Below, one piece after another: positions 9,185 through 17,786 of a stretch of DNA of 64,000 nt. A program made the translations under genes and the position numbers. The notes under the pieces are model-generated. The model searched no databases. It had not been told where the DNA came from and saw only the letters and a program-made list of their open reading frames with translations. The stretch is from the NCBI RefSeq assembly GCF_003012775.1, contig NZ_PXYG01000007.1, positions 124,001 to 188,000 of the forward strand. Reading direction: 5' to 3'. Numbering within the stretch: position 1 is the first letter of the stretch; each line of letters starts with the position of its first letter. This DNA comes from Zobellella endophytica (GTDB lineage Bacteria; Pseudomonadota; Gammaproteobacteria; Enterobacterales; Aeromonadaceae).

Positions 9185-10711
9185 TTAGCCCTTTCTAAAC
9201 ATCTTAAGCATACGGTGTGTAACGGTGAAACCGCCAAACACGTTGATTGAGGCGATCAGTACCGCCACAAAGGCGAGGAAGGTGACAAAGCCACCGGCTC
9301 CCACCTGGGACAGGGCCCCCACCACGATAATCCCGGAAATGGCGTTGGTGACCGACATCAGCGGGGTATGCAGGGAGTGGGACACGTTCCAGATCACGTA
9401 GTAACCCACGATGCAGGCCAGTACGAACACGGTGAAGTGGGACAGGAACTCGGCCGGCGCCACCGCCGACAGCCAGGCGAACAGCAGCACGCCGACGCCG
9501 CCCAGATAGTACTTGAGGTTGCTCGGCTGCTTGGCGTGGGGCTCGGCGGCCGGCTTGGCCGCGGCCTTGGCCTTGGGTGCGGCGGAGACGCTGATGGCGG
9601 GCGGCGGGAAGGTGACTTCACCGTCCTTCACCACCGTCATGTTGCGCAGCACCACGTCCTCGAAGTCGACGTCGATGTTGCCGTCCTTCTCCTTGCACAG
9701 CAGCTTGGCCAGGTTGACCAGGTTGGTGGAGTACAGGGTGGAGGACTGGGTCGGCAGCCGGCCGTTGAGGTCGGTGTAGCCGATGATCTTGACGCCGTTG
9801 TCGGACACGAACAGCTCGCCAGGCTTGGTCAGCTCGCAGTTGCCGCCGTTTTGCGCCGCCAGATCCACGATCACCGAGCCTGGGTTCATGGCCGCCACCA
9901 TTTCGGCGGTGATAAGCTTTGGCGCCGGCTTGCCGGGGATAAGCGCCGTGGTGATGATGATGTCGACTTCCTTGGCTTGCTGCATGAACAGCGCCATTTC
10001 GGCATCGATGAAGGCCTTGCTCATCTCCTTGGCGTAACCGTCGGAAGAATCGGCTTCTTCTTCATAGTCGAGTTCGAGGAACTCGGCACCCATGGAGTTG
10101 ATCTGTTCTTTTACCTCGGGGCGGGTGTCGAAGGCGCGGACGATGGCGCCGAGGGAGCCGGCGGCACCGATGGCGGCCAGGCCGGCCACGCCGGCACCGA
10201 TCACCAGCACCTTGGCGGGCGGCACCTTGCCGGCGGCGGTGATCTGGCCGGTGAAGAAGCGGCCGAATTCATGGGCGGCTTCCACCACGGCACGGTAGCC
10301 GGCGATGTTGGCCATGGAAGACAAGGCATCCAGGGACTGGGCGCGGGAAATACGCGGCACCATGTCCATGGCCATCACGGTCACGCCCTTGGCCTTGAGT
10401 TGTTCCACCAGCTCGGGGTTTTGCGCCGGCCAGATAAAGCTGACCAGGGTGGTGCCGGCCTGCAGCCGCTCGATTTCTTCGGCGGTGGGGGCGTTGACCT
10501 TGTAGATGATGGCGGATTGCCAGATTTGATCGGCGCCCACCAGCGAGGCGCCGGCCGCTTCATAGGCCGCATCCTCGAAGCTGGCCTTGATGCCTGCACC
10601 CTGCTCGATGCACACGTCAAAACCGAGTTTACGCAGCTGTTCGACCGACTTGGGGGTCGCCGCCACCCGAGTCTCGCCGCTAAGCGTTTCCCTTGGAATT
10701 CCAATTAACAT
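9185..10711 (-). CDS. pntA: NAD(P) transhydrogenase subunit alpha
   Basis: 508-residue alpha subunit. Residues 1-380 form the NAD(H)-binding domain related to alanine dehydrogenase ([14 protein letters not shown] near the N-terminus, [18 protein letters not shown] at about 170). A linker rich in Ala, Lys and Pro (about 380-405) leads to three or four transmembrane helices. The ATG at 10711 follows CAGGGAATT and matches the E. coli N-terminus MxIGIPRE; in-frame sequence further upstream is not conserved. First gene of a two-gene operon. Confidence 0.95.
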   Translation of the reverse strand: MLIGIPRETLSGETRVAATPKSVEQLRKLGFDVCIEQGAGIKASFEDAAYEAAGASLVGADQIWQSAIIYKVNAPTAEEIERLQAGTTLVSFIWPAQNPELVEQLKAKGVTVMAMDMVPRISRAQSLDALSSMANIAGYRAVVEAAHEFGRFFTGQITAAGKVPPAKVLVIGAGVAGLAAIGAAGSLGAIVRAFDTRPEVKEQINSMGAEFLELDYEEEADSSDGYAKEMSKAFIDAEMALFMQQAKEVDIIITTALIPGKPAPKLITAEMVAAMNPGSVIVDLAAQNGGNCELTKPGELFVSDNGVKIIGYTDLNGRLPTQSSTLYSTNLVNLAKLLCKEKDGNIDVDFEDVVLRNMTVVKDGEVTFPPPAISVSAAPKAKAAAKPAAEPHAKQPSNLKYYLGGVGVLLFAWLSAVAPAEFLSHFTVFVLACIVGYYVIWNVSHSLHTPLMSVTNAISGIIVVGALSQVGAGGFVTFLAFVAVLIASINVFGGFTVTHRMLKMFRKG

Positions 10712-11264
10712 AATAATTCCCTGATTAATGTTGATATCGCACCGGATACCGACGAGGCGCGTCCGGTTTCGGGCAAGCTGTTCCTTCAACTGCCAGGCAG
10801 CCTTGCCTTTGTTGCTCCAGCCTGATTACGTTCTTTTACAACAGTGCTAGGCCATTCACGTATATCAAAACGACGTTTTTATATCTTTTAACATTATTAA
10901 CGTCGAAACACCGACGATACCCGCCAGAAGGCGCATATTCACGGGGATATAACGTAAGAAAGAAACAGCACGTCGAGCACTATACTGGCTCCCAAGGAAA
11001 AAGATAAATCGATCTTTCCTCGAACCTTAATAGGCTGTGGCTTTCAATCACTAAAGTATCACTTATCGACCGCCGGCCAAGCGGTGGTTTAGCGAGCAGG
11101 ATCACAGAGCTCGCGAGCGGGTAGCCAAAAGAAACCAGGCCCCCGGCGAGGATGCATCATGCTCGTGCCCGCGCCTGGCCCTGCGCCGAGGCCGGGAGTG
11201 GGTCGAGGGTCCATTGCAATGGGCCTTCGCCACCGATGCCGGGGTTGGTCGAATAAATTCGACC
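10712..11264. other. Long intergenic region upstream of pntAB
   Basis: About 550 bp without a supported gene, AT-rich between 10860 and 11080. It must contain the pntAB promoter, but I could not choose confident hexamers. The left-hand 11090-11240 stretch is GC-rich and gives only short shadow frames. An 18-bp palindrome lies at its far end next to the mtfA stop. Confidence 0.5.
11247..11264. repeat. Perfect palindrome directly after the mtfA stop
   Basis: GGTCGAATAAATTCGACC has 8-bp arms GGTCGAAT/ATTCGACC around AA. It sits immediately downstream of the mtfA stop codon. I recall similar GGTCGAAT-type palindromes as dispersed intergenic repeats in gammaproteobacteria, so this may be a repeat unit or a weak terminator. 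Confidence 0.6.
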
Positions 11265-12092
11265 CTACAAGATCTCCGGGGGGTGCCGCTCGGCCGGATG
11301 AGGCCGGCCGTCGTGATCTTCGCCCTGCTCTTCCGGCTGGCGCGGCAGGGGATCCTGCCCGAACAGGGCCACCAGTTGGCGATACACCGCCGGATAGGCG
11401 GCCGCCAGTTGGCGCGGCCGGGTAAAGAACAGTTCGCAGGCCACCGCCAGAAACTCGGCCGGGTGGGTGGCGGCATAGGGATCGATGGGCGGCGCCTCGT
11501 CGCGCTCCAGGCGCCGGCAGAGCGAGTCGAACGCCGCCTGGAAGGCATCGCGCCAACTGCCCATCGCCATGCCGGGGCGCATGGGCGGCACGCCGTCGGC
11601 ATCGCCGCCCAGCATGTCCATCTTGTGGGCCAGCTCGTGGATCACCAGGTTGTAGCCGTCCCAGCCGCCGTCCTCGCACAGCTCGCTCCAGGCCAGCACC
11701 AGCGGCCCCTGTTGCCAGGACTCGCCGGCGTGCTCCTCTTCCACCTCGCTCACCAGGCCGAATTCGTCCTGCACCGACTCCCGCCGGGTCACCGGCTCGG
11801 GGATGACGATGATCTCGCGAAAGCCCCGGTACCATTGCAGGTCGAGGTACAGGATGGGCAGCGCCGCCTGCAGCGCCAGGGCCACCCTGTCCTCCGGGCC
11901 AAACGTCACCCCGAGCAGGGTCAGGGTCTTGCGCGCCAGCAGCGCCTGGCCCAGCTCGCACAGCCGGGTCTGCTCGCTCTCCCCCAGCCCTTGCAGTATG
12001 GGGATCTGCGCCAGCACCTCCCGCCAGGGAAGGGCCTCGATCTCCCCGCTCCCTTGCCCGAACCAGCCCTTAAGCCTGGCGAAGAACGACAT
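11265..12092 (-). CDS. mtfA: MtfA-type zinc peptidase (Mlc titration factor A family)
   Basis: 275-residue cytoplasmic M90-family metallopeptidase. The zinc motif H152-E-L-A-H156 is followed by KMDML, and a downstream glutamate in AEFLAVACELFF probably supplies the third ligand. In E. coli, MtfA binds the glucose-PTS repressor Mlc and has aminopeptidase activity. The N-terminal MSFFARLKGWFG is typical, so I use ATG at 12092; the longer frame begins in unconserved sequence. The C-terminal tail after FGQDPLP is polar and variable. Confidence 0.9.
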   Translation of the reverse strand: MSFFARLKGWFGQGSGEIEALPWREVLAQIPILQGLGESEQTRLCELGQALLARKTLTLLGVTFGPEDRVALALQAALPILYLDLQWYRGFREIIVIPEPVTRRESVQDEFGLVSEVEEEHAGESWQQGPLVLAWSELCEDGGWDGYNLVIHELAHKMDMLGGDADGVPPMRPGMAMGSWRDAFQAAFDSLCRRLERDEAPPIDPYAATHPAEFLAVACELFFTRPRQLAAAYPAVYRQLVALFGQDPLPRQPEEQGEDHDGRPHPAERHPPEIL

Positions 12093-12157
12093 TGACTCTC
12101 CCGCTGGCGCCGCCAGTGCGACGCCGCAACCCTCGATGGGGATAGAAGTACAGGGAA

Positions 12158-12187
12158 CGGCGCCCGGACGCAACTGCCCGGGCGCCG
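12158..12187 (-). terminator. GC-rich hairpin downstream of the NRAMP gene
   Basis: Perfect 10-bp stem CGGCGCCCGG/CCGGGCGCCG with a 10-base loop, directly after the stop of the 12195 gene on the minus strand. No T-run follows, so termination is likely partial or rho-assisted. Confidence 0.45.
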
Positions 12188-12194
12188 GGCGGAC

Positions 12195-13490
12195 TTATTT
12201 CACCCACAGATACCAGTAGCCGAACAGCAGGTTGAAGCCGGCGAAAAACAGGATGCCGGCCCAGCTCAGGGCCACCATGCCGCCGCCCAGGCGGTAGCGC
12301 TCCGGCACCTGCGGCAGTTTCATCAGCCGGTAGTTGAGCCAGGCGAACACCAGGGCGCTGATAAAGGCGGAGATCATGGCGAACTCCAGCATGGCCAGCA
12401 GGGCGCCCTTGAAGAACATGATGATCAGCGCGCCCACCAGCCCCATCACCACCATCAGCGGGTAGGTATAACGGGCGCCGTGGCCGGTGGGGCCGCTGCC
12501 CTTGTGCTGGCCCAGCTGCACGAAGCATTCACTCAGGGCGCGGCTGTAGCCGTCCAGCACCGTCACCGTGGTGGAGAACATGCACAGGAAGGCGATCAGC
12601 GCGATCAGCCAGCGGCTCCAGTCGCCCATGACGCTGGCGTACACGTCCACCAGCTGGTGGGCGAAGGCGATGCCGGAGGTGGCCAGGCTCTCGCCGCTGC
12701 CGTGCAGCACCAGGGCGCCGAGGGCGACGAAGGCGATGGCCAGCAGGGTGGAGGTGACGTAACCCACGTTGAAATCGACCAGGGCGTCCCGGTAATCCAG
12801 CTCATCGCCCAGGGCCTTTTTCTTTTGCCGCAGCCACACGCTGTTCCAGGAAGAGAGCTCGATCGGCGCCGGCATCCAGCCCATCAGCGCCACCAGAAAG
12901 CCCACCGCCGCCAGGTTCCAGGGGCTGGGCGCCACGAAGTCGGGGGTGGCCACGCCGCCCTGGTTGAGGGCGATAAACACCGCCGTGACGGTGGCGATGG
13001 CCAGGCCGACGATGATCCACTTGGTGACCCGGTCCAGGGTCTTGTAGTGGCCGGTGATCAGGAACACCAGGGAGCCGGCCAGCACGATCATGCTGAGCTG
13101 GGTCACGCTCAGGTCGTCGCCGATAAAGAGGCCGAGGATGCTGCCGCACAGCATGGCCACCCCGGCGGTACTGACCACGGAGGCGAAGATGTTGAGGAGG
13201 GTAAAAAGGTAGAGATAGCCCCGGCCGATACGGTCGTAGCCCTGGATCAGGGTCTCGTCCGCCGCCATGGTGTAGCGGGCGCCGATCTGGAAAAAGGGAT
13301 ATTTCAGCAGGTTGACGACGATGATCAGGCCCACCAGCTGCCAGCCGTAGATGGCGCCGGCCTGGGTGGAGGCCACCAGGTGGGAGCCGCCGATGGCGGC
13401 GGCGGCGCCCAGAATGCCGGGGCCCAATATCCGCATATAGTGGCTTATGCTGCGTGGGCCCTTTTCGGCCGCGTCGACTAACTCTGCCAT
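12195..13490 (-). CDS. NRAMP-family divalent metal transporter with atypical metal-site motifs
   Basis: 431-residue polytopic inner-membrane protein with about 11 hydrophobic helices, of the NRAMP/MntH superfamily. The family usually takes up Mn2+ or Fe2+ with protons through a DPGN motif in helix 1 and MPH in helix 6. Here helix 1 reads ILGPGILGAAAAIGG (G23-P-G25, no Asp) and helix 6 reads GWMPAPIELSSW (M206-P-A-P209, no His). It is therefore a divergent branch, and its substrate cannot be assumed to be Mn2+. Start at ATG 13490 (MAELVDAAEK) after AGGAAAAC; the frame continues upstream through AT-rich, unconserved sequence. Monocistronic. Confidence 0.8.
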   Translation of the reverse strand: MAELVDAAEKGPRSISHYMRILGPGILGAAAAIGGSHLVASTQAGAIYGWQLVGLIIVVNLLKYPFFQIGARYTMAADETLIQGYDRIGRGYLYLFTLLNIFASVVSTAGVAMLCGSILGLFIGDDLSVTQLSMIVLAGSLVFLITGHYKTLDRVTKWIIVGLAIATVTAVFIALNQGGVATPDFVAPSPWNLAAVGFLVALMGWMPAPIELSSWNSVWLRQKKKALGDELDYRDALVDFNVGYVTSTLLAIAFVALGALVLHGSGESLATSGIAFAHQLVDVYASVMGDWSRWLIALIAFLCMFSTTVTVLDGYSRALSECFVQLGQHKGSGPTGHGARYTYPLMVVMGLVGALIIMFFKGALLAMLEFAMISAFISALVFAWLNYRLMKLPQVPERYRLGGGMVALSWAGILFFAGFNLLFGYWYLWVK

Positions 13491-13755
13491 CTTGTTTTCC
13501 TGCCTTTTTACTTTGATTTGTTCACGAAAAGGCAGGTAAAAAGCCACAGCAAACAGCATAAAGCAACTGATTTTTCCATCGGATACGGGCAGTATCAAAC
13601 AAAAAAACCAATAATAAATCACAAAAAAGAGATTTATATCGCAAAAAAACTTGAACACTCGGTTCATGTTTTGGCAATAAACAAAAAACGATATTTAATA
13701 TCACACCCTGTTTTTAGAGCATTTACCCAATTGGAACCGTTTCCGCCCGGCCCTG

Positions 13756-14721
13756 TCAGTCCCTGGCCAGCAGCCAGTTGCCCGCCTCGGGATAACGCCC
13801 CTGCAGGGTGAAGGGAATCGACTCCAGCCCCTTGCCGTTGTTGATCTGCAGGGCGAAGTGCAGGTGCGGCCCCGAGCTGAAGCCGGTGTTGCCGGACGCC
13901 GCCACCCGCTGCCCCGCCGTCACCCGCTGCCCTTTTTTGACCAGGATGGAGCCGGTGTGCAGATGGGCGTAGAGGCTCATGGTGCCGTCATCGTGCAGCA
14001 GCCGCAGGTAATTGGTGCGGGCCCGGTATTCCTGCTTGAGGCCACCGCCGCTGTGGTGATCCACCGCGTCCATCACCACCCCGTCGCGGGTGGCCAGCAG
14101 CGGCGTGCCCACCGGCAGGGCGATGTCCAGGGCATAGCGGTTGGCGGGCCTGTTGTGGCTGAACCGGCCGTTGAAGCCCTGGGAAATGCGGTAGCGCCCG
14201 GCCACCGGCGACAGCAGATCCAGGCCGCCGGGCTGGGAGGAATAGAGCCCGCGCGGCGCCGGCAGCTGCCGGTGGCTGCCGGGCCGGTTGAAGGACGCCA
14301 GCAGCAGCCGCTCACCGGGGGTATAGGCGAAACCGTAGTCGTAACGCCATTCCCCCGGCAGGGCCGGTACCAGCTTGCCGATGAACTTTTCTTCCCGCGG
14401 GGCCAGTACGATGGCCTGCAGCATGCGGTGGGGGATCAGCACGTTGTCCTGCTGGGGAAAGCGCAGGGTCAGGGTGGCGGGGCCAAACAGCCGATTGAGG
14501 GCGAAGAAGTAGTGGCCGTCCGCTTTCTCGACCACCCGCAGGGAGACGCCCTCTTCGTCCACCTCGTCCCGCGCCCACAGCTCCGGCTGGTGATCGAGCG
14601 AGCCCATGTAGCTGTCGGTGTAATGGGTGACGCCGCCGGCATCCTGATAGCGGTAGATATTGGCATCGGACATCGGCGGCAACCAGGCCAATGCCAGAAG
14701 GTAAAGACGTAAGGCACTCAT
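13756..14721 (-). CDS. Secreted M23 (LytM-type) peptidase with N-terminal DUF4124
   Basis: 321-residue envelope protein. Residues 1-20 form a signal peptide. DUF4124-like IYRYQDAGGVTHYTD follows at about 22-36. The M23 domain occupies roughly 190-310, with YALDIALPVGTPLLA, SLYAHLHTGSI and the HLHF metal motif. Such enzymes cleave peptidoglycan cross-links or act as LytM regulators of amidases. The histidine four residues before the conserved Asp in canonical HxxxD is replaced (RYALD); the first ligand may be the upstream H in FSHNRP. Start is ATG at 14721. It lies 41 bp after rimI on the same strand and is probably cotranscribed with holD-rimI. Confidence 0.82.
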   Translation of the reverse strand: MSALRLYLLALAWLPPMSDANIYRYQDAGGVTHYTDSYMGSLDHQPELWARDEVDEEGVSLRVVEKADGHYFFALNRLFGPATLTLRFPQQDNVLIPHRMLQAIVLAPREEKFIGKLVPALPGEWRYDYGFAYTPGERLLLASFNRPGSHRQLPAPRGLYSSQPGGLDLLSPVAGRYRISQGFNGRFSHNRPANRYALDIALPVGTPLLATRDGVVMDAVDHHSGGGLKQEYRARTNYLRLLHDDGTMSLYAHLHTGSILVKKGQRVTAGQRVAASGNTGFSSGPHLHFALQINNGKGLESIPFTLQGRYPEAGNWLLARD

Positions 14722-14762
14722 CTCGCATCCTTGCTGGAGTGTTTGCCTTTGAGTATGGAAGC

Positions 14763-15206
14763 CTACAGCGGTTTTTGCATCACGATGGCGTCTTCCCGCC
14801 CCTCGCCGGTTCGGTAATAGTCCTTGCGCCGGCCGGCCTTGGCGAAGCCCGCCGTCCGGTACAGTTTCAGCGCGGCCTGGTTGGAGGCCCTCACTTCCAG
14901 CCAGGCCATGGCCAGCCGCCGCTGCCGGCACACTTCCAGCCAGTGCTCCAGCAGCCGGCGGCCGAAGCCCCGGCCCTGCCACGAGGGAGCGATGCAGAGA
15001 TTCATCAGGGTGCTTTCATCGATCACCGCGTCGGCGATAAAAAAGCCGAGCAGCTGCTCCTGCCGCCACAGGGCACCGGAAAAGTAGCGCCCGTGCAGGC
15101 TCTCGGCCAGCTGTTCCCGGCTCCAGGGTTCGAGGTGGGCGTCCCGCTCCACCCGGACCATGGCGTCCAGATCGGCGGGCGTCAGTCGGCGGTAAACAAC
15201 TGGCAT
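14763..15206 (-). CDS. rimI: Ribosomal protein bS18 alanine N-acetyltransferase
   Basis: 147-residue GNAT-family acetyltransferase that acetylates the N-terminal alanine of ribosomal protein S18. The acetyl-CoA loop reads QGRGFGRRLLEH at about residues 77-88, followed by LEVRASNQAALKLYRTAGF. I choose ATG at 15206 because GGAG lies about seven bases upstream and the length matches E. coli; an ATG four codons earlier (15218) has no ribosome site. The start lies inside the 3' end of holD, the usual holD-rimI overlap. Confidence 0.92.
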   Translation of the reverse strand: MPVVYRRLTPADLDAMVRVERDAHLEPWSREQLAESLHGRYFSGALWRQEQLLGFFIADAVIDESTLMNLCIAPSWQGRGFGRRLLEHWLEVCRQRRLAMAWLEVRASNQAALKLYRTAGFAKAGRRKDYYRTGEGREDAIVMQKPL

Positions 15207-15559
15207 AACCGGCTCCATAATTCACGTTTGTGCCGGGCGGTCAGCGGCAGGCCGCCATGCCAGAGAAAGGCCCCGGGGGCGGTGGTCAGGTGAAAGCCCA
15301 GCAGCGCCCCGGCAACGGGTTGCTCCGCCGCCAGCCAGGCGGCTTCGTCCATTACCCTGATTCGCTCTTCGGCAAAGGGCAGGGCCCGGGCGATGTCGGC
15401 CAGCAGGGTCTCCGGCAGCGTCCGCCCCTGGCCGACCACGATACACAGGGCGGCGGGCCCAGCCTCGGGCCGGGGCGCATGGGGCAGGCGCTCCGGATGC
15501 GCGCAGCGCCAGGCCGGCAGTTCAAGCAAGTGCCACAGTTGCGATTGTAACGGCGTCAT
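15182..15559 (-). CDS. holD: DNA polymerase III psi subunit
   Basis: 125-residue HolD homologue. Psi bridges the chi subunit and the clamp loader in the replicative polymerase. Recognised from the N-terminal LQSQLWHLLELPAW, the GFHLTTAPGAFLWHGGLPLT block and its overlap with rimI. ATG at 15559 is preferred because the frame further upstream runs into the tRNA gene. Psi is poorly conserved, so gene order contributes much of the support. Confidence 0.87.
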   Translation of the reverse strand: MTPLQSQLWHLLELPAWRCAHPERLPHAPRPEAGPAALCIVVGQGRTLPETLLADIARALPFAEERIRVMDEAAWLAAEQPVAGALLGFHLTTAPGAFLWHGGLPLTARHKRELWSRLCQLFTAD

Positions 15560-15575
15560 AGCCACTCCATAACGC

Positions 15576-15601
15576 AAAAAGCCAGCATGGAAGCTGGCTT
15601 T
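15576..15601 (-). terminator. Rho-independent terminator of tRNA-Trp
   Basis: Nine-base arms AAAGCCAGC/GCTGGCTTT with a six-base loop. On the minus strand a T-run follows the stem. It stands 12 bases after the CCA end of the tRNA and just before holD. Confidence 0.85.
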
Positions 15602-15613
15602 AAGAGGTGAAGT

Positions 15614-15690
15614 TGGCAGGGGCAGAGGGATTCGAACCCCCAACCGTCGGTTTTGGAGACCGCTGTTCTACCAATTGGAACTATGCCCCT
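15614..15690 (-). tRNA. trpT: tRNA-Trp (anticodon CCA)
   Basis: Reads AGGGGCATAGTTCCAATTGG at its 5' end on the minus strand. The anticodon loop is CTCCAAA, the T-arm reads GGTTCGAATCC, and the genome encodes the terminal CCA. The acceptor stem AGGGGCA/TGCCCCT is perfect. Closely similar to E. coli tRNA-Trp. Confidence 0.97.
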
Positions 15691-15704
15691 GCAACACGAG
15701 GCGC

Positions 15705-15732
15705 ATTATAACCGGCGACCTTCAAAGGTAAA
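15705..15732 (-). promoter_or_regulatory. Promoter of tRNA-Trp
   Basis: On the minus strand TTTACC (-35), a 16-bp spacer and TATAAT (-10) end 14 bases before the first tRNA base. The -10 is perfect and the -35 moderate. Confidence 0.65.
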
Positions 15733-15802
15733 GGGCTTTTTCGGGGGGAAAGGCGCGTTCGCTCACCTTTTCGCCGCTTCCGGGCTGTCACCTCGCCGTA
15801 TT

Positions 15803-15830
15803 TTGCTTTGGCCACACATTTCTCTATAAT
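15803..15830 (+). promoter_or_regulatory. Promoter of pyrBI
   Basis: TTGCTT (-35), 16-bp spacer, TATAAT (-10). Predicted transcription start near 15837, ahead of the leader ORF and attenuator. Confidence 0.75.
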
Positions 15831-15862
15831 CCGTACGGTTTGCAATCGTCCGGAGTTGCTGG

Positions 15863-16003
15863 ATGCTGGTCTTTTCCCGTTATCGCCAGGCTGGTTTCCT
15901 GCCCGTTTTTCATTCAAACGGCGGCGTTTGCGATCATTTTGCTCTAATGGCCCCGTTTTGGGGCTTTTTTATGGTCTCCACTTCACCGGAAGAGCGTTGC
16001 TGA
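15863..16003 (+). CDS. pyrL: pyrBI leader peptide
   Basis: 46-codon leader ORF starting [16 protein letters not shown], preceded by CGGAGTT. It reads through the attenuator hairpin and ends with TGA one base into the pyrB start (TGATG). In the enteric pyrBI model, low UTP makes RNA polymerase pause at U-rich stretches; the leading ribosome then catches up and disrupts the terminator. The T-runs within codons 4-17 (GTCTTTTCC, CCCGTTTTTC) and the placement over the hairpin fit this. The peptide itself is not conserved with E. coli PyrL, as expected for a purely regulatory product. Confidence 0.8.
   Translation: MLVFSRYRQAGFLPVFHSNGGVCDHFALMAPFWGFFMVSTSPEERC
15949..15970 (+). terminator. pyrBI attenuator
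   Basis: GCCCC/GGGGC stem with a GTTTT loop (950-964) and six Ts at 15965-15970, inside the leader ORF and 33 bp before the pyrB ATG. Confidence 0.87.
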
Positions 16004-16926
16004 TGGCAAACCCCCTATTTCAAAAGCATGTAATCTCCATTTCCGACTTCACCCGCGCCGAGCTGGAGCTGGTGATCGACACCGCCGTGATGCTCAAGAC
16101 CCACCCCCGGCCCGAGCTGCTCAGGCACAAGGTGGTGGCCAGCTGTTTCTTCGAAGCCTCCACCCGCACCCGCTTGTCGTTCGAAACCGCGGTGCACCGG
16201 CTGGGCGGCGCCGTGATCGGCTTTTCCGACAGCGGCAGCACCTCCCTGGCCAAGAAGGGCGAAACCCTGGCCGATTCGGTGAAGATCATCAGCTCCTACA
16301 GCGACGCCTTCGTGATGCGCCATCCCCAGGAAGGAGCCGCCCGGCTGGCGGCGGAGTTCTCCTCGGTGCCGGTGATCAACGCCGGTGACGGCTCCAACCA
16401 GCACCCAACCCAGACCCTGCTGGATCTGTTCACCATCTATGAAACCCAGGGCACCCTGCAGGGCCTGACCGTGGCCTTCGTGGGCGACCTCAAGTACGGC
16501 CGCACCGTGCACTCCCTGACCCAGGCGCTCAGCCTGTTCGGCTGCAAGTTCTACTTTATCGCGCCCCAGGCCCTGGCCATGCCCGACTACCTGTGCGACG
16601 AGCTCACCGAAAAAGGCATCAACTTCGAGTTCCGCGACAGCATGGAAGAGGTGATGGACGAGCTGGACATCCTCTACATGACCCGGGTGCAGAAAGAGCG
16701 CTTCGACGAAACCGAGTACATGCACGTGGCCTCCAAGTACGTGCTCACCCCGGAGGTGCTGGACAACGCCAAGGACAGCCTCAAGGTGCTGCACCCGCTG
16801 CCGCGCATCGACGAGATCACCGCCGAGGTGGACGACACCCCCTACGCCTATTACTTCGAGCAGGCCGAAAACGGCGTTTACGCCCGCCAGGCCCTGCTCG
16901 CCCTGGTGCTGAACGAAAGCCTGTGA
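16003..16926 (+). CDS. pyrB: Aspartate carbamoyltransferase, catalytic subunit
   Basis: 307-residue catalytic chain of ATCase, forming carbamoyl-aspartate in pyrimidine synthesis. The carbamoyl-phosphate loop S53-T-R-T-R57 lies within [24 protein letters not shown] (about 130) and the HPLPRIDE motif (about 265) complete the active site. The ATG at 16003 overlaps the leader stop; the frame upstream is only read-through of the leader region. It is followed by pyrI after 5 bases, so it is the enteric class-B dodecamer type under UTP attenuation. Confidence 0.97.
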   Translation: MANPLFQKHVISISDFTRAELELVIDTAVMLKTHPRPELLRHKVVASCFFEASTRTRLSFETAVHRLGGAVIGFSDSGSTSLAKKGETLADSVKIISSYSDAFVMRHPQEGAARLAAEFSSVPVINAGDGSNQHPTQTLLDLFTIYETQGTLQGLTVAFVGDLKYGRTVHSLTQALSLFGCKFYFIAPQALAMPDYLCDELTEKGINFEFRDSMEEVMDELDILYMTRVQKERFDETEYMHVASKYVLTPEVLDNAKDSLKVLHPLPRIDEITAEVDDTPYAYYFEQAENGVYARQALLALVLNESL

Positions 16927-16931
16927 GAGAC

Positions 16932-17390
16932 ATGATGAACAAGAGTCAACTGCAAGTCGAAGCCATCCACAACGGCACCGTCATCGACCATATCCCCGCC
17001 GGCCAGGGCATCAAGATCCTGCAGCTGTTCGGCCTGGTGCAGACCCACGAGAAGATCACCGTGGGCCTGAACCTGCCCTCCAAGGCGCTGGGCGCCAAGG
17101 ACATCATCAAGGTGGAGAACACCCGGCTGTCCGCCGCCCAGGCCAACCAGCTGGCGCTGTTCGCGCCCCAGGCCACGGTCAACCTGATCGAGGACTTCGA
17201 GGTGGTGGAAAAGCTGCAGCTGCACCTGCCGGAGAGGGTGGAGGGGGTGTTCTCCTGCCCCAACAGCAACTGCATCAGCCACAACGAACCGGTCACCAGC
17301 AAGTTCAGGGTAAGGGCGGTGGACGGCCAGGTCCGTTTCCGCTGCGGCTACTGCGAGAAATCCTTCCATCAGGACATGATGGCGGTATAA
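16932..17390 (+). CDS. pyrI: Aspartate carbamoyltransferase, regulatory subunit
   Basis: 152-residue regulatory chain that binds CTP/ATP at its N-terminal domain and the catalytic trimer through a zinc domain. The allosteric segment reads [17 protein letters not shown]. The four zinc cysteines are in CPNSNC and CGYC of the C-terminal domain. Two adjacent ATGs (16932, 16935) could start it; the first is used. Cotranscribed with pyrB. Confidence 0.97.
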   Translation: MMNKSQLQVEAIHNGTVIDHIPAGQGIKILQLFGLVQTHEKITVGLNLPSKALGAKDIIKVENTRLSAAQANQLALFAPQATVNLIEDFEVVEKLQLHLPERVEGVFSCPNSNCISHNEPVTSKFRVRAVDGQVRFRCGYCEKSFHQDMMAV

Positions 17391-17497
17391 GGACCCGGGT
17401 CCGGCGGATGCCGGGCCCTGGCCGCCCCCTCCCCGCGCTTCAGCCCCCACCATCTATACTTAGCCTGTGCGGAACCAACCATCATGGAGGTGCGCAG

Positions 17498-17710
17498 ATG
17501 GCAAGCACTGAGTTCAAGCTGGCGAACGGGGATTGCGTGCTGTTCCGGCCCAGCTACGACAGCGACGACGATTTCGTGGGCTATGAAATGGTGGTCGATT
17601 ACCCGGATCACCACAGCGAACACATAGCGCGCGAACGCCTCTTCCGGCCCGAGGAATTCGTGGACCTGGTATCCCACTACGCCAGCGACAGGAAAACCCG
17701 AATGCTCTGA
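17498..17710 (+). CDS. Conserved-looking 70-aa protein of unknown function
   Basis: 70-residue acidic protein starting MASTEFKLANGDCVLF, with a clear GGAGG ribosome site before ATG 17498 and its own terminator. There is no signal peptide or membrane segment. The sequence alternates short beta-like stretches (FRPSYD, YEMVVDY) with a charged helix near the C-terminus. I do not recognise the family. Its last codons and terminator recur in degraded form near 39.9 kb, so the genome contained another copy or this segment was moved. Confidence 0.75.
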   Translation: MASTEFKLANGDCVLFRPSYDSDDDFVGYEMVVDYPDHHSEHIARERLFRPEEFVDLVSHYASDRKTRML

Positions 17711-17717
17711 TCACCAG

Positions 17718-17738
17718 GGGCGGCCAAGGCCGCCCTTT
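17718..17738 (+). terminator. Rho-independent terminator after the 70-aa gene
   Basis: Eight-base arms GGGCGGCC/GGCCGCCC around AA, then TTT, eight bases after the stop codon. A related hairpin occurs at 39948-39969. Confidence 0.8.
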
Positions 17739-17786
17739 CCTTATGATGACCGTCCAGGGCCCATGCCCGGCCGCTGCCGGACATCG

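Noticed and set aside
12158-12187. Strong terminator after the NRAMP gene
   Set aside because: Stem is perfect but no T-run follows, so I list it only as a weak candidate.
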